A DNA stretch of 39,885 nt from Candidatus Zixiibacteriota bacterium (GCA_016926795.1 JAFGNW010000079.1:1-39885), one strand, 5' to 3'. Numbered from the stretch's first letter, positions 9,584 to 18,582 are shown. A program made the numbers and translations. Notes: generated by a model not told the origin, from the letters alone.

Positions 9584-10305
9584 GGTTCATGACGGTTAAA
9601 ATAAAAGCGGCTATGCTTGTCTTTATCGCTCTGGGTTTCGCTCTGGCGGTGGTGGTGAACCTGACCGACGTCTGCCGTCTGGAGGCGGTGGCGCTGGACG
9701 GCCGGGATGTTGACGGCTGGGATAAAAAATACGGTCTGGACGAGCACGGTACGGTGTTCAGCCAGCCGCTGGACAACCTGGCTCTTCAGCTCCTCGGCCG
9801 CAGGGATATCGCCCGGGTGGAAATCGATTACCATTTGCCCGACGGGCTGGAAATCACCACCAACGATTTCGAGCCGGTCTGTTTCGTGGTCAGCCGGTAC
9901 GGTGGCCGGCTCTACGGCCTGGACGAACAGGCCCGGGTCATTTCACTGGACCGAGGCAACATTAACTGGGAACATCCCTGCCTGACCAATGTAAAAGTCA
10001 GCCGTCTTTTTGAAATGTGCGGCGATTACCGGGTGAACCTGGTCGTGTCCCAGCTCGAGGAACTGCGTCGGCAGCACCTTGACCTTTATCGCCTGGTCAA
10101 CGAAATCGATTTCGAAAGCGACCATTTTCTGCTGGTGTCGGTTTCGGGTTTGTCTTTCCGTCTGAAAGTAAAGGCCGAGAGTTTCCTGAGACAGTTTAAT
10201 GTCTTTATTCGTTTCCTGGAAAGTTTTAACACGCATTTGGACAGCGTCCGCGTTGTTGATTTGCGTTTTGACGATATGATTATAACGGTGGGGAAGGATA
10301 TCTGA
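9580..10305 (+). CDS. ftsQ: Cell division protein FtsQ/DivIB
   Basis: Bitopic divisome protein linking early and late division proteins. It has 241 residues: a short basic N-terminus (RFMTVKIK), one membrane segment at about residues 10-27, then a POTRA-like part (LEAVALDGRDV, ARVEIDYHLPDGLEITTNDFEP is split by the beta domain) and a C-terminal beta domain ending VVDLRFDDMIITVG, which matches the usual FtsQ ending of a DLR-F-DG-type strand. Sequence conservation is low, as is usual for FtsQ; the call rests on topology, size and its place between murC and ftsA. The start overlaps the murC stop. Confidence 0.9.
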   Translation: MRFMTVKIKAAMLVFIALGFALAVVVNLTDVCRLEAVALDGRDVDGWDKKYGLDEHGTVFSQPLDNLALQLLGRRDIARVEIDYHLPDGLEITTNDFEPVCFVVSRYGGRLYGLDEQARVISLDRGNINWEHPCLTNVKVSRLFEMCGDYRVNLVVSQLEELRRQHLDLYRLVNEIDFESDHFLLVSVSGLSFRLKVKAESFLRQFNVFIRFLESFNTHLDSVRVVDLRFDDMIITVGKDI

Positions 10306-10306
10306 T

Positions 10307-11530
10307 ATGACCCGGGAAAACATCATAACCGCTCTCGATATCGGCACCACCAAGATTTCAGCTGTGGTGGCGGAGATGGATGAACAGGGGGGAATATTCA
10401 TCGTCGGTCACGGCCGGGCGCCGGCCGAGGGTTTGCGCCGCGGTGTGGTCGTGAACATGGATAAAACGGTGAAGTCCATCCGCAAGGCGCTCGACGACGC
10501 CCAACTGGTGTCGGGTATGGAAATCGATTCGGTCACGGTCGGTATCGCCGGTGAACATATTCGCTCCATCAACAGCCATGGGGTGGTGGCGGTCGGTCGC
10601 TCGGACAACGAGATTACCGCGGCCGATGTCGAGCGGGCGGTGGAAGCCGCCAAGACGGTGGCAATCCCGGTTGACCGGGAAATTATCCATGTCATTCCCC
10701 AGGCTTTCTCTGTCGACGACCAGTCGGGCATCAAGGACCCGGTGGGTATGACGGGGGTGCGGCTGGAGGTCGAAGCGCATATCGTCACGGCCTCGGTGAC
10801 TTCGGCTAAAAATATTTTCCGGGCGCTGGAGCGCTGCCACCTGGCGGTGGACCACATGGTGCTCGAAGCCCTGGCCCTTTCTCATACTCTGCTGACCGAA
10901 AACGAGATGGAAATCGGGGCGGTCACCGTCGATATCGGCGGGGACATAACCAATATCGCCGTCTTCCACGACGGCGCCATCCGGTACACGGCGGCGGTGC
11001 CGCTCGGCGGCAAGAACGTCACCAACGATATCGCCATCGGCCTGCGCACCTCGGTGGACCAGGCCGAACAGTTGAAAATGAACTACGGTTCGGCGCTGGC
11101 CTCGATGGTTGACCCCGAGGAAATGATTGCCGTGCAGGGACTGGCCGGACGCCCCGGCCGCGAGATTTCCCGCAACGTTCTAGCTTCGATTATCGAGCCG
11201 CGTATGGAAGAAATCCTTTCGCTGGTAATGCGCGAGGTCAGAAAGGAACTGCACGGTGATTTGCTCACCGCCGGACTGGTGCTGACCGGCGGCGGTTCCC
11301 TGTTACCGGGCTGTCTCGAACTGGTCGAGCAAATGGTCGAAATTCCGGTCCGCCTCGGTCAGATTACGGGGGTGGAACATTCCCCTGAGGAATTGAACAA
11401 TGTCCGCCACGCTGTCGCGCGCGGCCTGCTCGTTTACGGTTTCACTCACGAGCCGATGGGCGGAACCAAGAGCGGCGGCCTCAGTCGGCTTTTGAAAAGA
11501 ATAGAGAATTGGATAACAAGACAATTTTGA
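10307..11530 (+). CDS. ftsA: Cell division protein FtsA (actin-like membrane anchor)
   Basis: Actin-fold ATPase that tethers FtsZ to the membrane and recruits later divisome proteins. It has 407 residues. The N-terminal phosphate loop ALDIGTTKISAVVAE, the SHS2/1C region with VTVGIAGEHIRSINS, the second phosphate motif VTVDIGGDITNIAVF and the adenosine motif LVLTGGGSLLPG are all present. The C-terminal SRLLKRIENWITRQF can form the amphipathic membrane-targeting helix. ATG 10307 follows the ftsQ TGA by one base, with AAGGA upstream. It ends 26 bases before ftsZ. Confidence 0.97.
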   Translation: MTRENIITALDIGTTKISAVVAEMDEQGGIFIVGHGRAPAEGLRRGVVVNMDKTVKSIRKALDDAQLVSGMEIDSVTVGIAGEHIRSINSHGVVAVGRSDNEITAADVERAVEAAKTVAIPVDREIIHVIPQAFSVDDQSGIKDPVGMTGVRLEVEAHIVTASVTSAKNIFRALERCHLAVDHMVLEALALSHTLLTENEMEIGAVTVDIGGDITNIAVFHDGAIRYTAAVPLGGKNVTNDIAIGLRTSVDQAEQLKMNYGSALASMVDPEEMIAVQGLAGRPGREISRNVLASIIEPRMEEILSLVMREVRKELHGDLLTAGLVLTGGGSLLPGCLELVEQMVEIPVRLGQITGVEHSPEELNNVRHAVARGLLVYGFTHEPMGGTKSGGLSRLLKRIENWITRQF

Positions 11531-11556
11531 CAAATAAAGTTCAAGGAGGAACAGTG

Positions 11557-12822
11557 ATGAGTGAAAGCAAACACCATTTCAACTTTTCGCCCGAATATAT
11601 CGGGTACGCCAATATCAAGGTTGTCGGGGTCGGGGGGGGCGGCGGCAACGCCATCAACCGTATGATTTCTTCGGAATTGAGAGGGGTGGAGTTTATCGCC
11701 GTCAACACCGATTCCCAGGTCCTGGACCAAAACCTGGCGGAAAAGAAAATACAAATCGGTCGGCAGATTACCAACGGCCTGGGTGCCGGGGCCAATCCCG
11801 ATGTCGGCCGCCGTTCCATCGAAGAGAGTCGCGAAGAGGTCCTGCAGGTGCTGGGCAAGCCCAACCTGGTCTTCATCACGGCCGGGATGGGGGGCGGTAC
11901 CGGAACCGGAGCGGCGCCGGTGCTGGCGGAAATAGCCAAATCTACCGGAGCGCTCACGATTGCCATCGTCACCAAACCCTTCCGCTTCGAGGGTCAGAAG
12001 CGCATGAAGAAAGCCGAGGAAGGTCTTGAGGAATTGAAAGCGAAAGTCGATACCCTTATAACTATCCCTAACGAACGGCTGCTGGAGATAGTCGATAAAA
12101 AGACTACTCTGGTGCAGGCTTTCGCCACCGCCGATGAAATTCTGCATCAGGCCACCAAGGGCATTTCCGACCTAATTACCATCCCCGGTCTTATCAACTG
12201 CGACTTCGCCGACGTCCGGACGGTCATGCAGGAAATGGGCGATGCTCTCATGGGTACCGGTTATGCCGAGGGTGACGACAAGGCCGTCAATGCCGCCCGC
12301 GAAGCGATTTCCTCACCGCTTCTCGAGGATGTCTCCATCAGCGGCGCCAAGGGCGTACTTATCAACGTCACCGGTGGTGAGGATATGACCCTCTTCGATG
12401 TCAACAGCGCTACCTCGCTTATTTATGAGGAAGCCGGTTCGGAAGCCAACATTATTTTCGGCGCCGTGATTGACTCCACCATGTCGGACAAGATGCGCGT
12501 GACGGTTATTGCCACGGGATTCGGCAGCGCGGAAAAAGCGGCGGAAAAACCGATCGAGGAAAAAGTCGAGGATATTAAACCGGGGAAAGTAATTTCCTTG
12601 TTCCCCGATGAGGTGGTAACCCGGCCCAAGCAAAACGTTATAGAAGCCGGGGAGGCGGTTATAGCCAGCAGCTATAAAAAAGCCGCGCCCGGTAACTATT
12701 ATCCGGAAAACAGCGAGTCGAGAATCAGAGGCGCCGGCAACGGTGAAAGACATCGGGTACCGATTTTCACCGAAGCCGACCGGACTATTCCGGCTTATAT
12801 CAGGAGACTCGAAGATAACTGA
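11557..12822 (+). CDS. ftsZ: Cell division GTPase FtsZ
   Basis: Tubulin-like GTPase that forms the Z-ring. ATG 11557 is chosen because AAGGAGGA at 11543-11550 gives ideal spacing; the upstream in-frame TTG 11509 would lie inside ftsA. The protein has 421 residues. Signatures: IKVVGVGGGGGNAINRM at the N-terminus, NTDSQVL, the tubulin motif MGGGTGTGAAP near residue 110, and TKPFRFEGQKR. A variable linker of about 80 residues follows residue 320. The conserved C-terminal peptide that binds FtsA is present as IPAYIRR near the end. It is the last gene of the dcw run; the strong ribosome site fits the high demand for FtsZ. Confidence 0.98.
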   Translation: MSESKHHFNFSPEYIGYANIKVVGVGGGGGNAINRMISSELRGVEFIAVNTDSQVLDQNLAEKKIQIGRQITNGLGAGANPDVGRRSIEESREEVLQVLGKPNLVFITAGMGGGTGTGAAPVLAEIAKSTGALTIAIVTKPFRFEGQKRMKKAEEGLEELKAKVDTLITIPNERLLEIVDKKTTLVQAFATADEILHQATKGISDLITIPGLINCDFADVRTVMQEMGDALMGTGYAEGDDKAVNAAREAISSPLLEDVSISGAKGVLINVTGGEDMTLFDVNSATSLIYEEAGSEANIIFGAVIDSTMSDKMRVTVIATGFGSAEKAAEKPIEEKVEDIKPGKVISLFPDEVVTRPKQNVIEAGEAVIASSYKKAAPGNYYPENSESRIRGAGNGERHRVPIFTEADRTIPAYIRRLEDN

Positions 12823-12877
12823 AAAAAGATATAATTAAAAGTAGCTAAAATCACACTTTTATTCGTTCCTCCACAGT

Positions 12878-12906
12878 GCCGTCGGTCAATCTACCCTACC
12901 GGCGGC
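12878..12906 (+). terminator. Weak hairpin after ftsZ
   Basis: GCCGTCGG and CCGGCGGC can pair (eight pairs, one a G-U) around a 13-base loop. What follows is AT-rich (ATATTTATATT) rather than a clean T run, so this may end the dcw transcript inefficiently or be only a hairpin. Confidence 0.35.
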
Positions 12907-13033
12907 ATATTTATATTAATTATCATATTTAATCCTTCAATCTATGGGAAACAGACCATATAATTCCCCTGACAATTCTTTCCCCGGCACCGTAACTTCT
13001 TATATGATTTGCACTTATTATTAAATTTAAGGC

Positions 13034-13047
13034 GGCACAGAGCTTGC
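13034..13047 (+). promoter_or_regulatory. Sigma-54 promoter of the flagellin gene
   Basis: CGGCAC, five bases, then TTGCG places GG (13034-13035) and GC (13046-13047) exactly ten bases apart, matching the -24/-12 consensus of sigma-54. Transcription would start near 13059, giving a leader of about 36 bases with AAGGAGG before the ATG. Flagellin genes commonly use sigma-54 in several phyla. Confidence 0.75.
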
Positions 13048-13094
13048 GTTAATTTAACCGGGCAAAACCTCTGGCGTTATTACAAGGAGGATAC

Positions 13095-13859
13095 ATGGGG
13101 TTTAACTTGAACTCAGTTTACGGCACCGGAATGAGCTTGATAAGCGTCAATACCTCGCTGTCAACCATGCTTCGCTCGATGGAAAAGTTGTCTTCGGGTC
13201 TGCGAATCAACCGGGCTTCCGACGATCCCGCCGGTCTGGTTATATCCGAACAACTGCGCTCTCAAATAGCCGGTCTGAATCAGGAGATTGAAAACCTGTC
13301 GGCCTCTATTAATAAATACGAAACCGCTACCTCAACTGTCAGTTCGCTGAGGTCTTCCCTGACCGAAGTGCGGACGATGGCTCTGGCCGCCGCCAATGAG
13401 GGCTTTTTAAGCGATGATACCCGGGCGGCTTATGCCGCCACGGCGGAAAGTATGACGGAAGCTTTTAACGAGACGGTGCAAAACGCCGAGTTTAACGGGA
13501 TGAAACTCCTGGATGGTTCCGCGGGAGCGCTGGCCGAAGTGGCCGAACTGAGCGGAATCGACCTGTCCTCGGCCGAGGCGGCGGCGCAGTCGGTCGAGGT
13601 TATCGACCAGGCTGTCAAAGACCTTGACGCTGTTCAGGTGGATTTAGCCGTCACCCAGAAGAACGACCTGGAAAGCCGCCGGGTAACTCTCGAAATTACC
13701 CGCGAAAACCTTACGGCTGCGGAATCCCAGGTAAGGGATACCGATTACGCTCTGGAGGTTTCCAACTTTATAGGAAGTATGATTCGAACCCAGGCTTCCC
13801 TGGCGATGCTGACTTATTCGAACATCTCCGGGGCGAGCATTTTGAAATTATTTGAGTAA
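13095..13859 (+). CDS. fliC: Flagellin, minimal (D0/D1 only)
   Basis: Structural subunit of the flagellar filament, exported by the flagellar type III system. The 254 residues contain the conserved N-terminal D0/D1 region (MEKLSSGLRINRASDDPAGL, then ISEQLRSQIAGLNQ) at about residues 29-60. The C-terminal D1/D0 region (ITRENLTAAESQVRDTDYAL) starts near residue 195, and the protein ends in a helix like that of other flagellins. Only about 60 residues separate the two D1 parts, so the variable outer D2/D3 domains are missing and the filament surface should be plain. AAGGAGG precedes ATG 13095. The gene stands alone between its own sigma-54 promoter and a strong terminator. A hook-associated FlgL-type protein is less likely because both ends match flagellin closely. 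Confidence 0.9.
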   Translation: MGFNLNSVYGTGMSLISVNTSLSTMLRSMEKLSSGLRINRASDDPAGLVISEQLRSQIAGLNQEIENLSASINKYETATSTVSSLRSSLTEVRTMALAAANEGFLSDDTRAAYAATAESMTEAFNETVQNAEFNGMKLLDGSAGALAEVAELSGIDLSSAEAAAQSVEVIDQAVKDLDAVQVDLAVTQKNDLESRRVTLEITRENLTAAESQVRDTDYALEVSNFIGSMIRTQASLAMLTYSNISGASILKLFE

Positions 13860-13905
13860 TATCGGACTTCTACCTCCCCTGTTGCTATAGGATAGCCGTT
13901 TACCA

Positions 13906-13939
13906 CCGCCGGGTTCTGCTCCCTCCCGGCGGTTTTTTT
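13906..13939 (+). terminator. Rho-independent terminator after flagellin
   Basis: CCGCCGGG (13906-13913) pairs perfectly with CCCGGCGG (13925-13932) around an 11-base loop and is followed by seven T. Confidence 0.93.
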
Positions 13940-13955
13940 ATGTCTGAGAATAAAC

Positions 13956-13982
13956 AAAAAAAACCGCTCGTCTGAGCGGTTT
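13956..13982 (-). terminator. Rho-independent terminator of rpmB
   Basis: Read on the minus strand, AAACCGCTC pairs with GAGCGGTTT around a four-base loop, followed by a run of eight T. It lies about 44 bases past the rpmB stop and faces the flagellin terminator, insulating the two convergent units. Confidence 0.9.
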
Positions 13983-14025
13983 GATTTTTCCGTTTATATC
14001 CTGTAACAGCTTACGGACGCTTTTA

Positions 14026-14250
14026 TCAGGCCATAGCCTCGGGACGGGTTTTTCTGTTTTTGACGTTTTTAAAAACCTTCCCGGCCTTCAGACAGGATGT
14101 ACAGACCGTAACCCTTTTGGGGACACCGTCAACCAGGGCGCGAACCTTCTGGAGATTGGGGTTCCAGCGCCGTTTGGTTATATTGTGGGCATGGGATACG
14201 TTATTGCCGTAAAGCGGCTTTTTGCCGCATATTTCACAAACTTTAGCCAT
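14026..14250 (-). CDS. rpmB: Large ribosomal subunit protein bL28
   Basis: Small basic protein of the 50S subunit. The 74 residues start [21 protein letters not shown] and include [11 protein letters not shown], the core L28 motif. Two CxxC pairs (C5/C8 in CEIC, and CTSC near residue 50) mark the zinc-binding C+ form. It is monocistronic, with its own promoter and terminator. The nearest good Shine-Dalgarno (GGAG, 14264-14267 on the complement) is 13 bases from the ATG, longer than usual. Confidence 0.97.
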   Translation of the reverse strand: MAKVCEICGKKPLYGNNVSHAHNITKRRWNPNLQKVRALVDGVPKRVTVCTSCLKAGKVFKNVKNRKTRPEAMA

Positions 14251-14286
14251 TTCTCGACATCAACTCCTTTTCCAAAAAAGTAAAGC

Positions 14287-14314
14287 AATATATACCTTTT
14301 CTCGGAAATGACAA
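14287..14314 (-). promoter_or_regulatory. Sigma-70-type promoter of rpmB
   Basis: On the minus strand, TTGTCA (14309-14314) and TATATT (14287-14292) are separated by 16 bases. The predicted start is about 30 bases before the rpmB ATG. Confidence 0.6.
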
Positions 14315-14413
14315 GAAAAATCTTAAATATATTATTTTTTATCTAAAAGTGAAAAAGCCGGTTTGTACTCTCATACACTATAAATTGGGATTTTAGAATA
14401 TTTTTTTGCAGGT

Positions 14414-14442
14414 TTGACTATCTTATTTGTTTAAATTATAAT
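14414..14442 (+). promoter_or_regulatory. Sigma-70-type promoter of the serS operon
   Basis: TTGACT (14414-14419), 17 bases, TATAAT (14437-14442): a near-perfect housekeeping promoter. Transcription would begin near 14449, about 46 bases before the serS start. Confidence 0.8.
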
Positions 14443-14494
14443 AACCGAATTGACAACTGAGAAGCCCTTGATATATATGTTTTTTGGAGTGTAA

Positions 14495-15763
14495 ATGCTT
14501 GATTTGAAATTCATAAGAGAGAATCCGGAACTGGTTAAAACCGGGGCGGTTAAGAAAAACGAGAAAAAATGTAACGTTGACCTGATTCTCGACCTGGACA
14601 ACCAGCGTCGGGATATAATTCGCGAAGTGGAACAACTGAAAAGCGAGCGGAACCGGGTTTCGGGCGAAATCGCCAAAAAGAAAAAAGCCGGTGAACCGGC
14701 TGAGGATACAATTGCTGCCATGCGGGACCTGGGTGAAAAAATACAAAACCTGGATAACGACCTCAGGGATATCGAGACCAGATTGAATGCCGAGCTGGCC
14801 TGGGTGCCCAATATCCCTCACGATTCGGTTCCGGTTGGCAAGGACGAGAGCGCCAATATTGTCGTCCGTGAATGGGGCGAGATAAAAAAGCCCGCCTTCA
14901 AGGTCCTGCCTCACTGGGAAATAGGAGAGAAGCTCGGTTTGCTCGACCTTCCCGCCGCCGCCCGTATATCCGGATCCGGTTTTTACCTGTTAAAAGGTGC
15001 GGCCGCGCAACTTCAACGGGCTCTTATAAACTATATGCTGGATTTGCATACCTCCGACGGTTACCGGGAAATCTGCGCCCCCTTCATCGTCAACGCGGAC
15101 ACCATGTTCGGCACCGCCCAACTACCCAAGATGGATGAGGATATGTATAAAACCGAGGGGGACGGCCTGTACCTTATACCCACTGGCGAGGTGCCCTTCA
15201 CCAATATTTACCGCCAGGAAATAATCGATGTTGATTTACTGCCGCTATACCTGGTCGGTTATACGCCCTGTTTCCGCCGCGAAGCCGGGGCGGCCGGGAA
15301 AGACACCCGCGGCATGCTGCGGGTGCATCAGTTCGACAAGGTCGAGCTGGTGAAAATCGTGCGACCGGAAAATTCCTACGAGGAATTCGAGGGTTTGGTC
15401 AACCAGGCCGAGAAAGTCATCCGGGGTCTCGAAATCCCCTACCGGGTCAGCCTGCTGTCCACCGGGGATATGACTTTCGCTTCCCGCAAAACCTATGACA
15501 TCGAAATCTGGTCGGCGGGGGTGGAAAAGTATCTGGAGATTTCGTCGATTTCAATCTTTGAAGATTTTCAGGCCCGACGGATGAACTGCCGGTTCCGCGA
15601 TAAAGACAAAAAGGTGCAGTTCGTACATACCATGAACGGCTCTGGTGTCGCCCTGGCGCGACTTATTCCGGCTATCCTGGAAAATTATCAAAACGAGGAT
15701 GGGACGGTCACTATCCCGGAACCCCTGCGGCCGTATATGAAAGGAGCGGACCGAATAACCTGA
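14495..15763 (+). CDS. serS: Seryl-tRNA synthetase
   Basis: Class II aminoacyl-tRNA synthetase charging tRNA-Ser (and tRNA-Sec where present), cytoplasmic. It has 422 residues, the normal length. The N-terminal 110 residues form the antiparallel coiled-coil arm (VEQLKSERNRVSGEIAKKKK). Motif 2 is seen as CFRREAGAAGKDTRGMLRVHQF, split here only by description, and motif 3 as GSGVALARLIPAILENYQ. Upstream GGAG has good spacing to ATG 14495. Its TGA shares one base with the following kinase ATG, so serS heads the long operon. Confidence 0.97.
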   Translation: MLDLKFIRENPELVKTGAVKKNEKKCNVDLILDLDNQRRDIIREVEQLKSERNRVSGEIAKKKKAGEPAEDTIAAMRDLGEKIQNLDNDLRDIETRLNAELAWVPNIPHDSVPVGKDESANIVVREWGEIKKPAFKVLPHWEIGEKLGLLDLPAAARISGSGFYLLKGAAAQLQRALINYMLDLHTSDGYREICAPFIVNADTMFGTAQLPKMDEDMYKTEGDGLYLIPTGEVPFTNIYRQEIIDVDLLPLYLVGYTPCFRREAGAAGKDTRGMLRVHQFDKVELVKIVRPENSYEEFEGLVNQAEKVIRGLEIPYRVSLLSTGDMTFASRKTYDIEIWSAGVEKYLEISSISIFEDFQARRMNCRFRDKDKKVQFVHTMNGSGVALARLIPAILENYQNEDGTVTIPEPLRPYMKGADRIT

Positions 15764-17013
15764 TGGAAAGGAAGTGGCGATACATAAGCCGGCCTTCGGA
15801 TCTCTATATCGGCAAATCCACCCTTTTAAAAACTTTTCTGCTCCTGGGCATTGTCGTTATCGCGGTGGTATTTATCTGGTACACATTCTCGGTTATCGAC
15901 TATCTCAAGGAGGACACCCGCTCCCAGGTGGAAAAATATGTTCGGCTCTGGCAACTGGCCGCCAATTCCCCGACTTCGGGTAACGAGCTTCAGTTCATTT
16001 TCAATGAAATTATCGTCAAAGCCACCTTCCCGATTATCGTTCTGGATGGCGACCGGGAACCGTTGTACTGGCGCAATGTCAAGGGGATTTCCGACGACGA
16101 TACCACCCGCAGCAGTTATCTCGAAATAAAAAAGAAAGTCGAGGCGATGAACCGCGATAACGGTGAATATCCCCTTTATTTCGGCGAGGGATATGTAAAT
16201 TATTTTTATTACGGTGATTCGGAAGTCATCAACCGATTGAAGATGATGCCCTTCATTGAAATTGGCATCGTGCTGGCTTTCATGCTGGTGGGTATAATCG
16301 GTTTTCAGAATATCCGCCGCAGTGAAGAACGGCATATCTGGGTGGGAATGGCCAAAGAAACCGCTCATCAACTGGGCACCCCCATTTCGTCGCTGATGGG
16401 CTGGCTGGAGATGCTGGAAGGTGACCCGGAAACGTTGCCGGGCGAGTCCCGGAAAATGCTCGACGAAACGATCGACAACATGAAAATCGATATTACCCGC
16501 CTCCAGAAAGTAGCTAAGCGGTTTGGGATGATCGGTTCGGTGCCGGAGCTCGAGGAAAGCGATTTGAATAAAATTATCGAAGAAGTGGTGGAATATTATC
16601 GCCGCCGCCTGCCCTTCCAGGGGCGGGGGATCCGGATAGATTTCAACGCCGGTGAAGTTCCCCGGGTACAGTTAAATCCCGAACTTTTCAGCTGGGTGCT
16701 GGAAAATATGATAAAGAACAGCCTCGAGGCGGTGGACTCCAAAACCGGTCGCATTGAGATAAGGACCGGACCCTCATTCGACAACCGGGGCGTGATTATC
16801 GAACTTACCGATAACGGCCGGGGTATAAGTAATGCCGCCGCTCGAAAAATCTTCCGCGCCGGTTTCACTACCAAAAAGCGGGGCTGGGGGTTGGGATTAA
16901 CGCTGGTGAAGCGCATCGTCGAGGAATACCATGTCGGGAAAATTTGGCTCAAAACATCCCGACCGGGAGAAACCGTGTTTGAGATAATGCTGCCCGTCAG
17001 GGCTAAAAAGTAA
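15763..17013 (+). CDS. Membrane sensor histidine kinase, likely partner of the PorX-like regulator
   Basis: Two-component sensor with 416 residues. One hydrophobic helix at about residues 24-42 and a second at about 164-184 flank an extracytoplasmic domain of about 120 residues. The H-box AKETAHQLGTPISSLMGW contains the phospho-acceptor His202. The ATPase domain has N-box ENMIKNSLEAV, G1 box LTDNGRGIS, an F-box (FRAGFTTKK) and G2 box GWGLGLTLVKRI. It is coupled to serS (one-base overlap) and followed nine bases later by a REC-PglZ regulator. The adjacency suggests it plays the part that PorY plays for PorX in Porphyromonas; that assignment is inference, since PorY and PorX genes are not adjacent there. 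Confidence 0.9.
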   Translation: MERKWRYISRPSDLYIGKSTLLKTFLLLGIVVIAVVFIWYTFSVIDYLKEDTRSQVEKYVRLWQLAANSPTSGNELQFIFNEIIVKATFPIIVLDGDREPLYWRNVKGISDDDTTRSSYLEIKKKVEAMNRDNGEYPLYFGEGYVNYFYYGDSEVINRLKMMPFIEIGIVLAFMLVGIIGFQNIRRSEERHIWVGMAKETAHQLGTPISSLMGWLEMLEGDPETLPGESRKMLDETIDNMKIDITRLQKVAKRFGMIGSVPELEESDLNKIIEEVVEYYRRRLPFQGRGIRIDFNAGEVPRVQLNPELFSWVLENMIKNSLEAVDSKTGRIEIRTGPSFDNRGVIIELTDNGRGISNAAARKIFRAGFTTKKRGWGLGLTLVKRIVEEYHVGKIWLKTSRPGETVFEIMLPVRAKK

Positions 17014-17022
17014 GGACAATTG

Positions 17023-18582
17023 ATGATACAAACGACCGCAAGCAAAAAAATTCTCTGGGTTGACGATGAAATTGATTCCCTGAAACCGCATATTTTGTTT
17101 CTGGAAAAGAAAGGATTCGAGGTGGACGGAGTCATGTCCGGCGATGACGCCATCGTGGCGGTGCAGAAAAATATGTACGATTTGGTCCTGCTTGATGAAA
17201 TGATGCCCGGCAAGGACGGTCTGACGACCCTGGAAGAAATAAAAGATATCCGCCCGCACCTGCCGGTCGTCATGGTGACCAAGTCGGAGGAGGAAAGCCT
17301 GATGGACGAGGCTATCGGCCAGAAAATCGATGATTACCTGGTCAAGCCGGTTATTCCCTCCCAGATTCTGCTGGTCATAAAAAGGATTCTCGACTCCAAA
17401 AAAATAATCAGCTCGTCTTCGATGAAGCGCTATATAGCCGAGATAAACCGGTTCAACCAGAAACTGTACGGCGACCTGAGTCCGGAGGACTGGTACGAGG
17501 CCGCCCGGATTCTGGCCTCCTGGGATCTGGAGCTGGACGAGAGCAACGACGTCGGTCTTTTTCAGACCCATGAGGGCACCAAGAAAGAATGGAACATCGA
17601 GTTCACTAAGTATATCGAGAAGGAATACACCCGCTGGCTGTTTTCGGATGACCGACCGGTCCTCTCCCCGGATGTCTCCGGCCGGTTTGTCGTGCCGCGC
17701 CTGAAGGAAAACAAAAAGGTGCTGTTCATCGTGGTGGACTGCATGCGCCTTGACCAATGGATGATGGTCGAGCCGCTTTTGGCGGAATTTTACAATATCG
17801 AGCGTCATTATTACTTTTCCATCCTGCCCAGCGCCACCCCGTTCGCTCGCAATGCCCTGTTCGCCGGGCAATTTCCCGAAGATATCCATGAAATTTACCC
17901 GGATAATTATAAGGTTCAGGATGAGGGTTCGCTGAACCGCTATGAAGACAAATTTCTGGAAGACAACCTCGCCCGCCGGGGGGTGCGACTTCAGAAACAG
18001 CTAAAGTACGTTAAAATATATAACAATACCGAGGGTGAGGAGCTGACCCGGAGGACGGCCGACTATTACGAAAGCCAGATTGCCACCTTCGTGTTCAATT
18101 TCCTCGATATCCTGGCGCACGGTCGCTCGAACAACGTTATCCTGAAAGAGGTGGCCGGGACCGAAGCAGCGTTTCGGTCTTTAATGAAGAGCTGGTTTAA
18201 CCATTCCCCGCTTTTCTCCCTTTTGAAAGCCTTCGCCGGGCGGGATTTTACGGTTATAATAACCTCCGACCATGGCTCGGTGCTGTGCAAGCGGGGTACG
18301 GTGGCGCACGGCCGTAAGTCCACCTCGACCAACCTGCGCTACAAATACGGCGACAACCTTAACTCCGACCTGAAAGAATCAATCCTGATAAAAAAACCCG
18401 AACAATGGCGCCTGCCGTCGTTTACCCTCGCCACTACCTATATTATCGCCAAGGAAGATTTTTATTTCGTGTATCCCAATAATTATAACGAGATGGTCCG
18501 GCAGTTTATGAATTCCTTCCAGCACGGCGGCATATCACTGGAGGAAATGGTGGTGCCGCTGGCCATATTAAATCCGAAATAA
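17023..18582 (+). CDS. porX: PorX-like response regulator with PglZ (alkaline-phosphatase-fold) output domain
   Basis: The 519 residues from ATG 17023 (AAGGA six bases upstream) start with a receiver domain: acidic pair D14/D15, phospho-acceptor D58 in LLDEMMPG, and lysine in DYLVKPV. A helical linker (about 125-225) follows, then a PglZ domain of the alkaline phosphatase superfamily. The PglZ domain has FIVVDCMRLDQW, the nucleophile region SILPSATPFARNALFAG, metal-ligand-like NFLDILAHGRSN, ITSDHGS and the VAHGRKST loop. This architecture and the LAHGRSN-type segment match PorX, the regulator of type IX secretion and gliding in Bacteroidetes. The well-known PorX sequences have LPTAT where this one has LPSAT. 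No type IX secretion genes are in the window. It is followed six bases later by tsaE. Confidence 0.9.
   Translation: MIQTTASKKILWVDDEIDSLKPHILFLEKKGFEVDGVMSGDDAIVAVQKNMYDLVLLDEMMPGKDGLTTLEEIKDIRPHLPVVMVTKSEEESLMDEAIGQKIDDYLVKPVIPSQILLVIKRILDSKKIISSSSMKRYIAEINRFNQKLYGDLSPEDWYEAARILASWDLELDESNDVGLFQTHEGTKKEWNIEFTKYIEKEYTRWLFSDDRPVLSPDVSGRFVVPRLKENKKVLFIVVDCMRLDQWMMVEPLLAEFYNIERHYYFSILPSATPFARNALFAGQFPEDIHEIYPDNYKVQDEGSLNRYEDKFLEDNLARRGVRLQKQLKYVKIYNNTEGEELTRRTADYYESQIATFVFNFLDILAHGRSNNVILKEVAGTEAAFRSLMKSWFNHSPLFSLLKAFAGRDFTVIITSDHGSVLCKRGTVAHGRKSTSTNLRYKYGDNLNSDLKESILIKKPEQWRLPSFTLATTYIIAKEDFYFVYPNNYNEMVRQFMNSFQHGGISLEEMVVPLAILNPK

Noticed and set aside
14243-14260. Five-codon frame on the minus strand overlapping the rpmB start, with GGAG three bases ahead
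   Set aside because: It may just reflect the long spacing of the rpmB ribosome site; five codons give no evidence of coding.
13981-14283. 100-codon plus-strand frame covering rpmB
   Set aside because: It is antisense to bL28, which has clear zinc-binding and family motifs.
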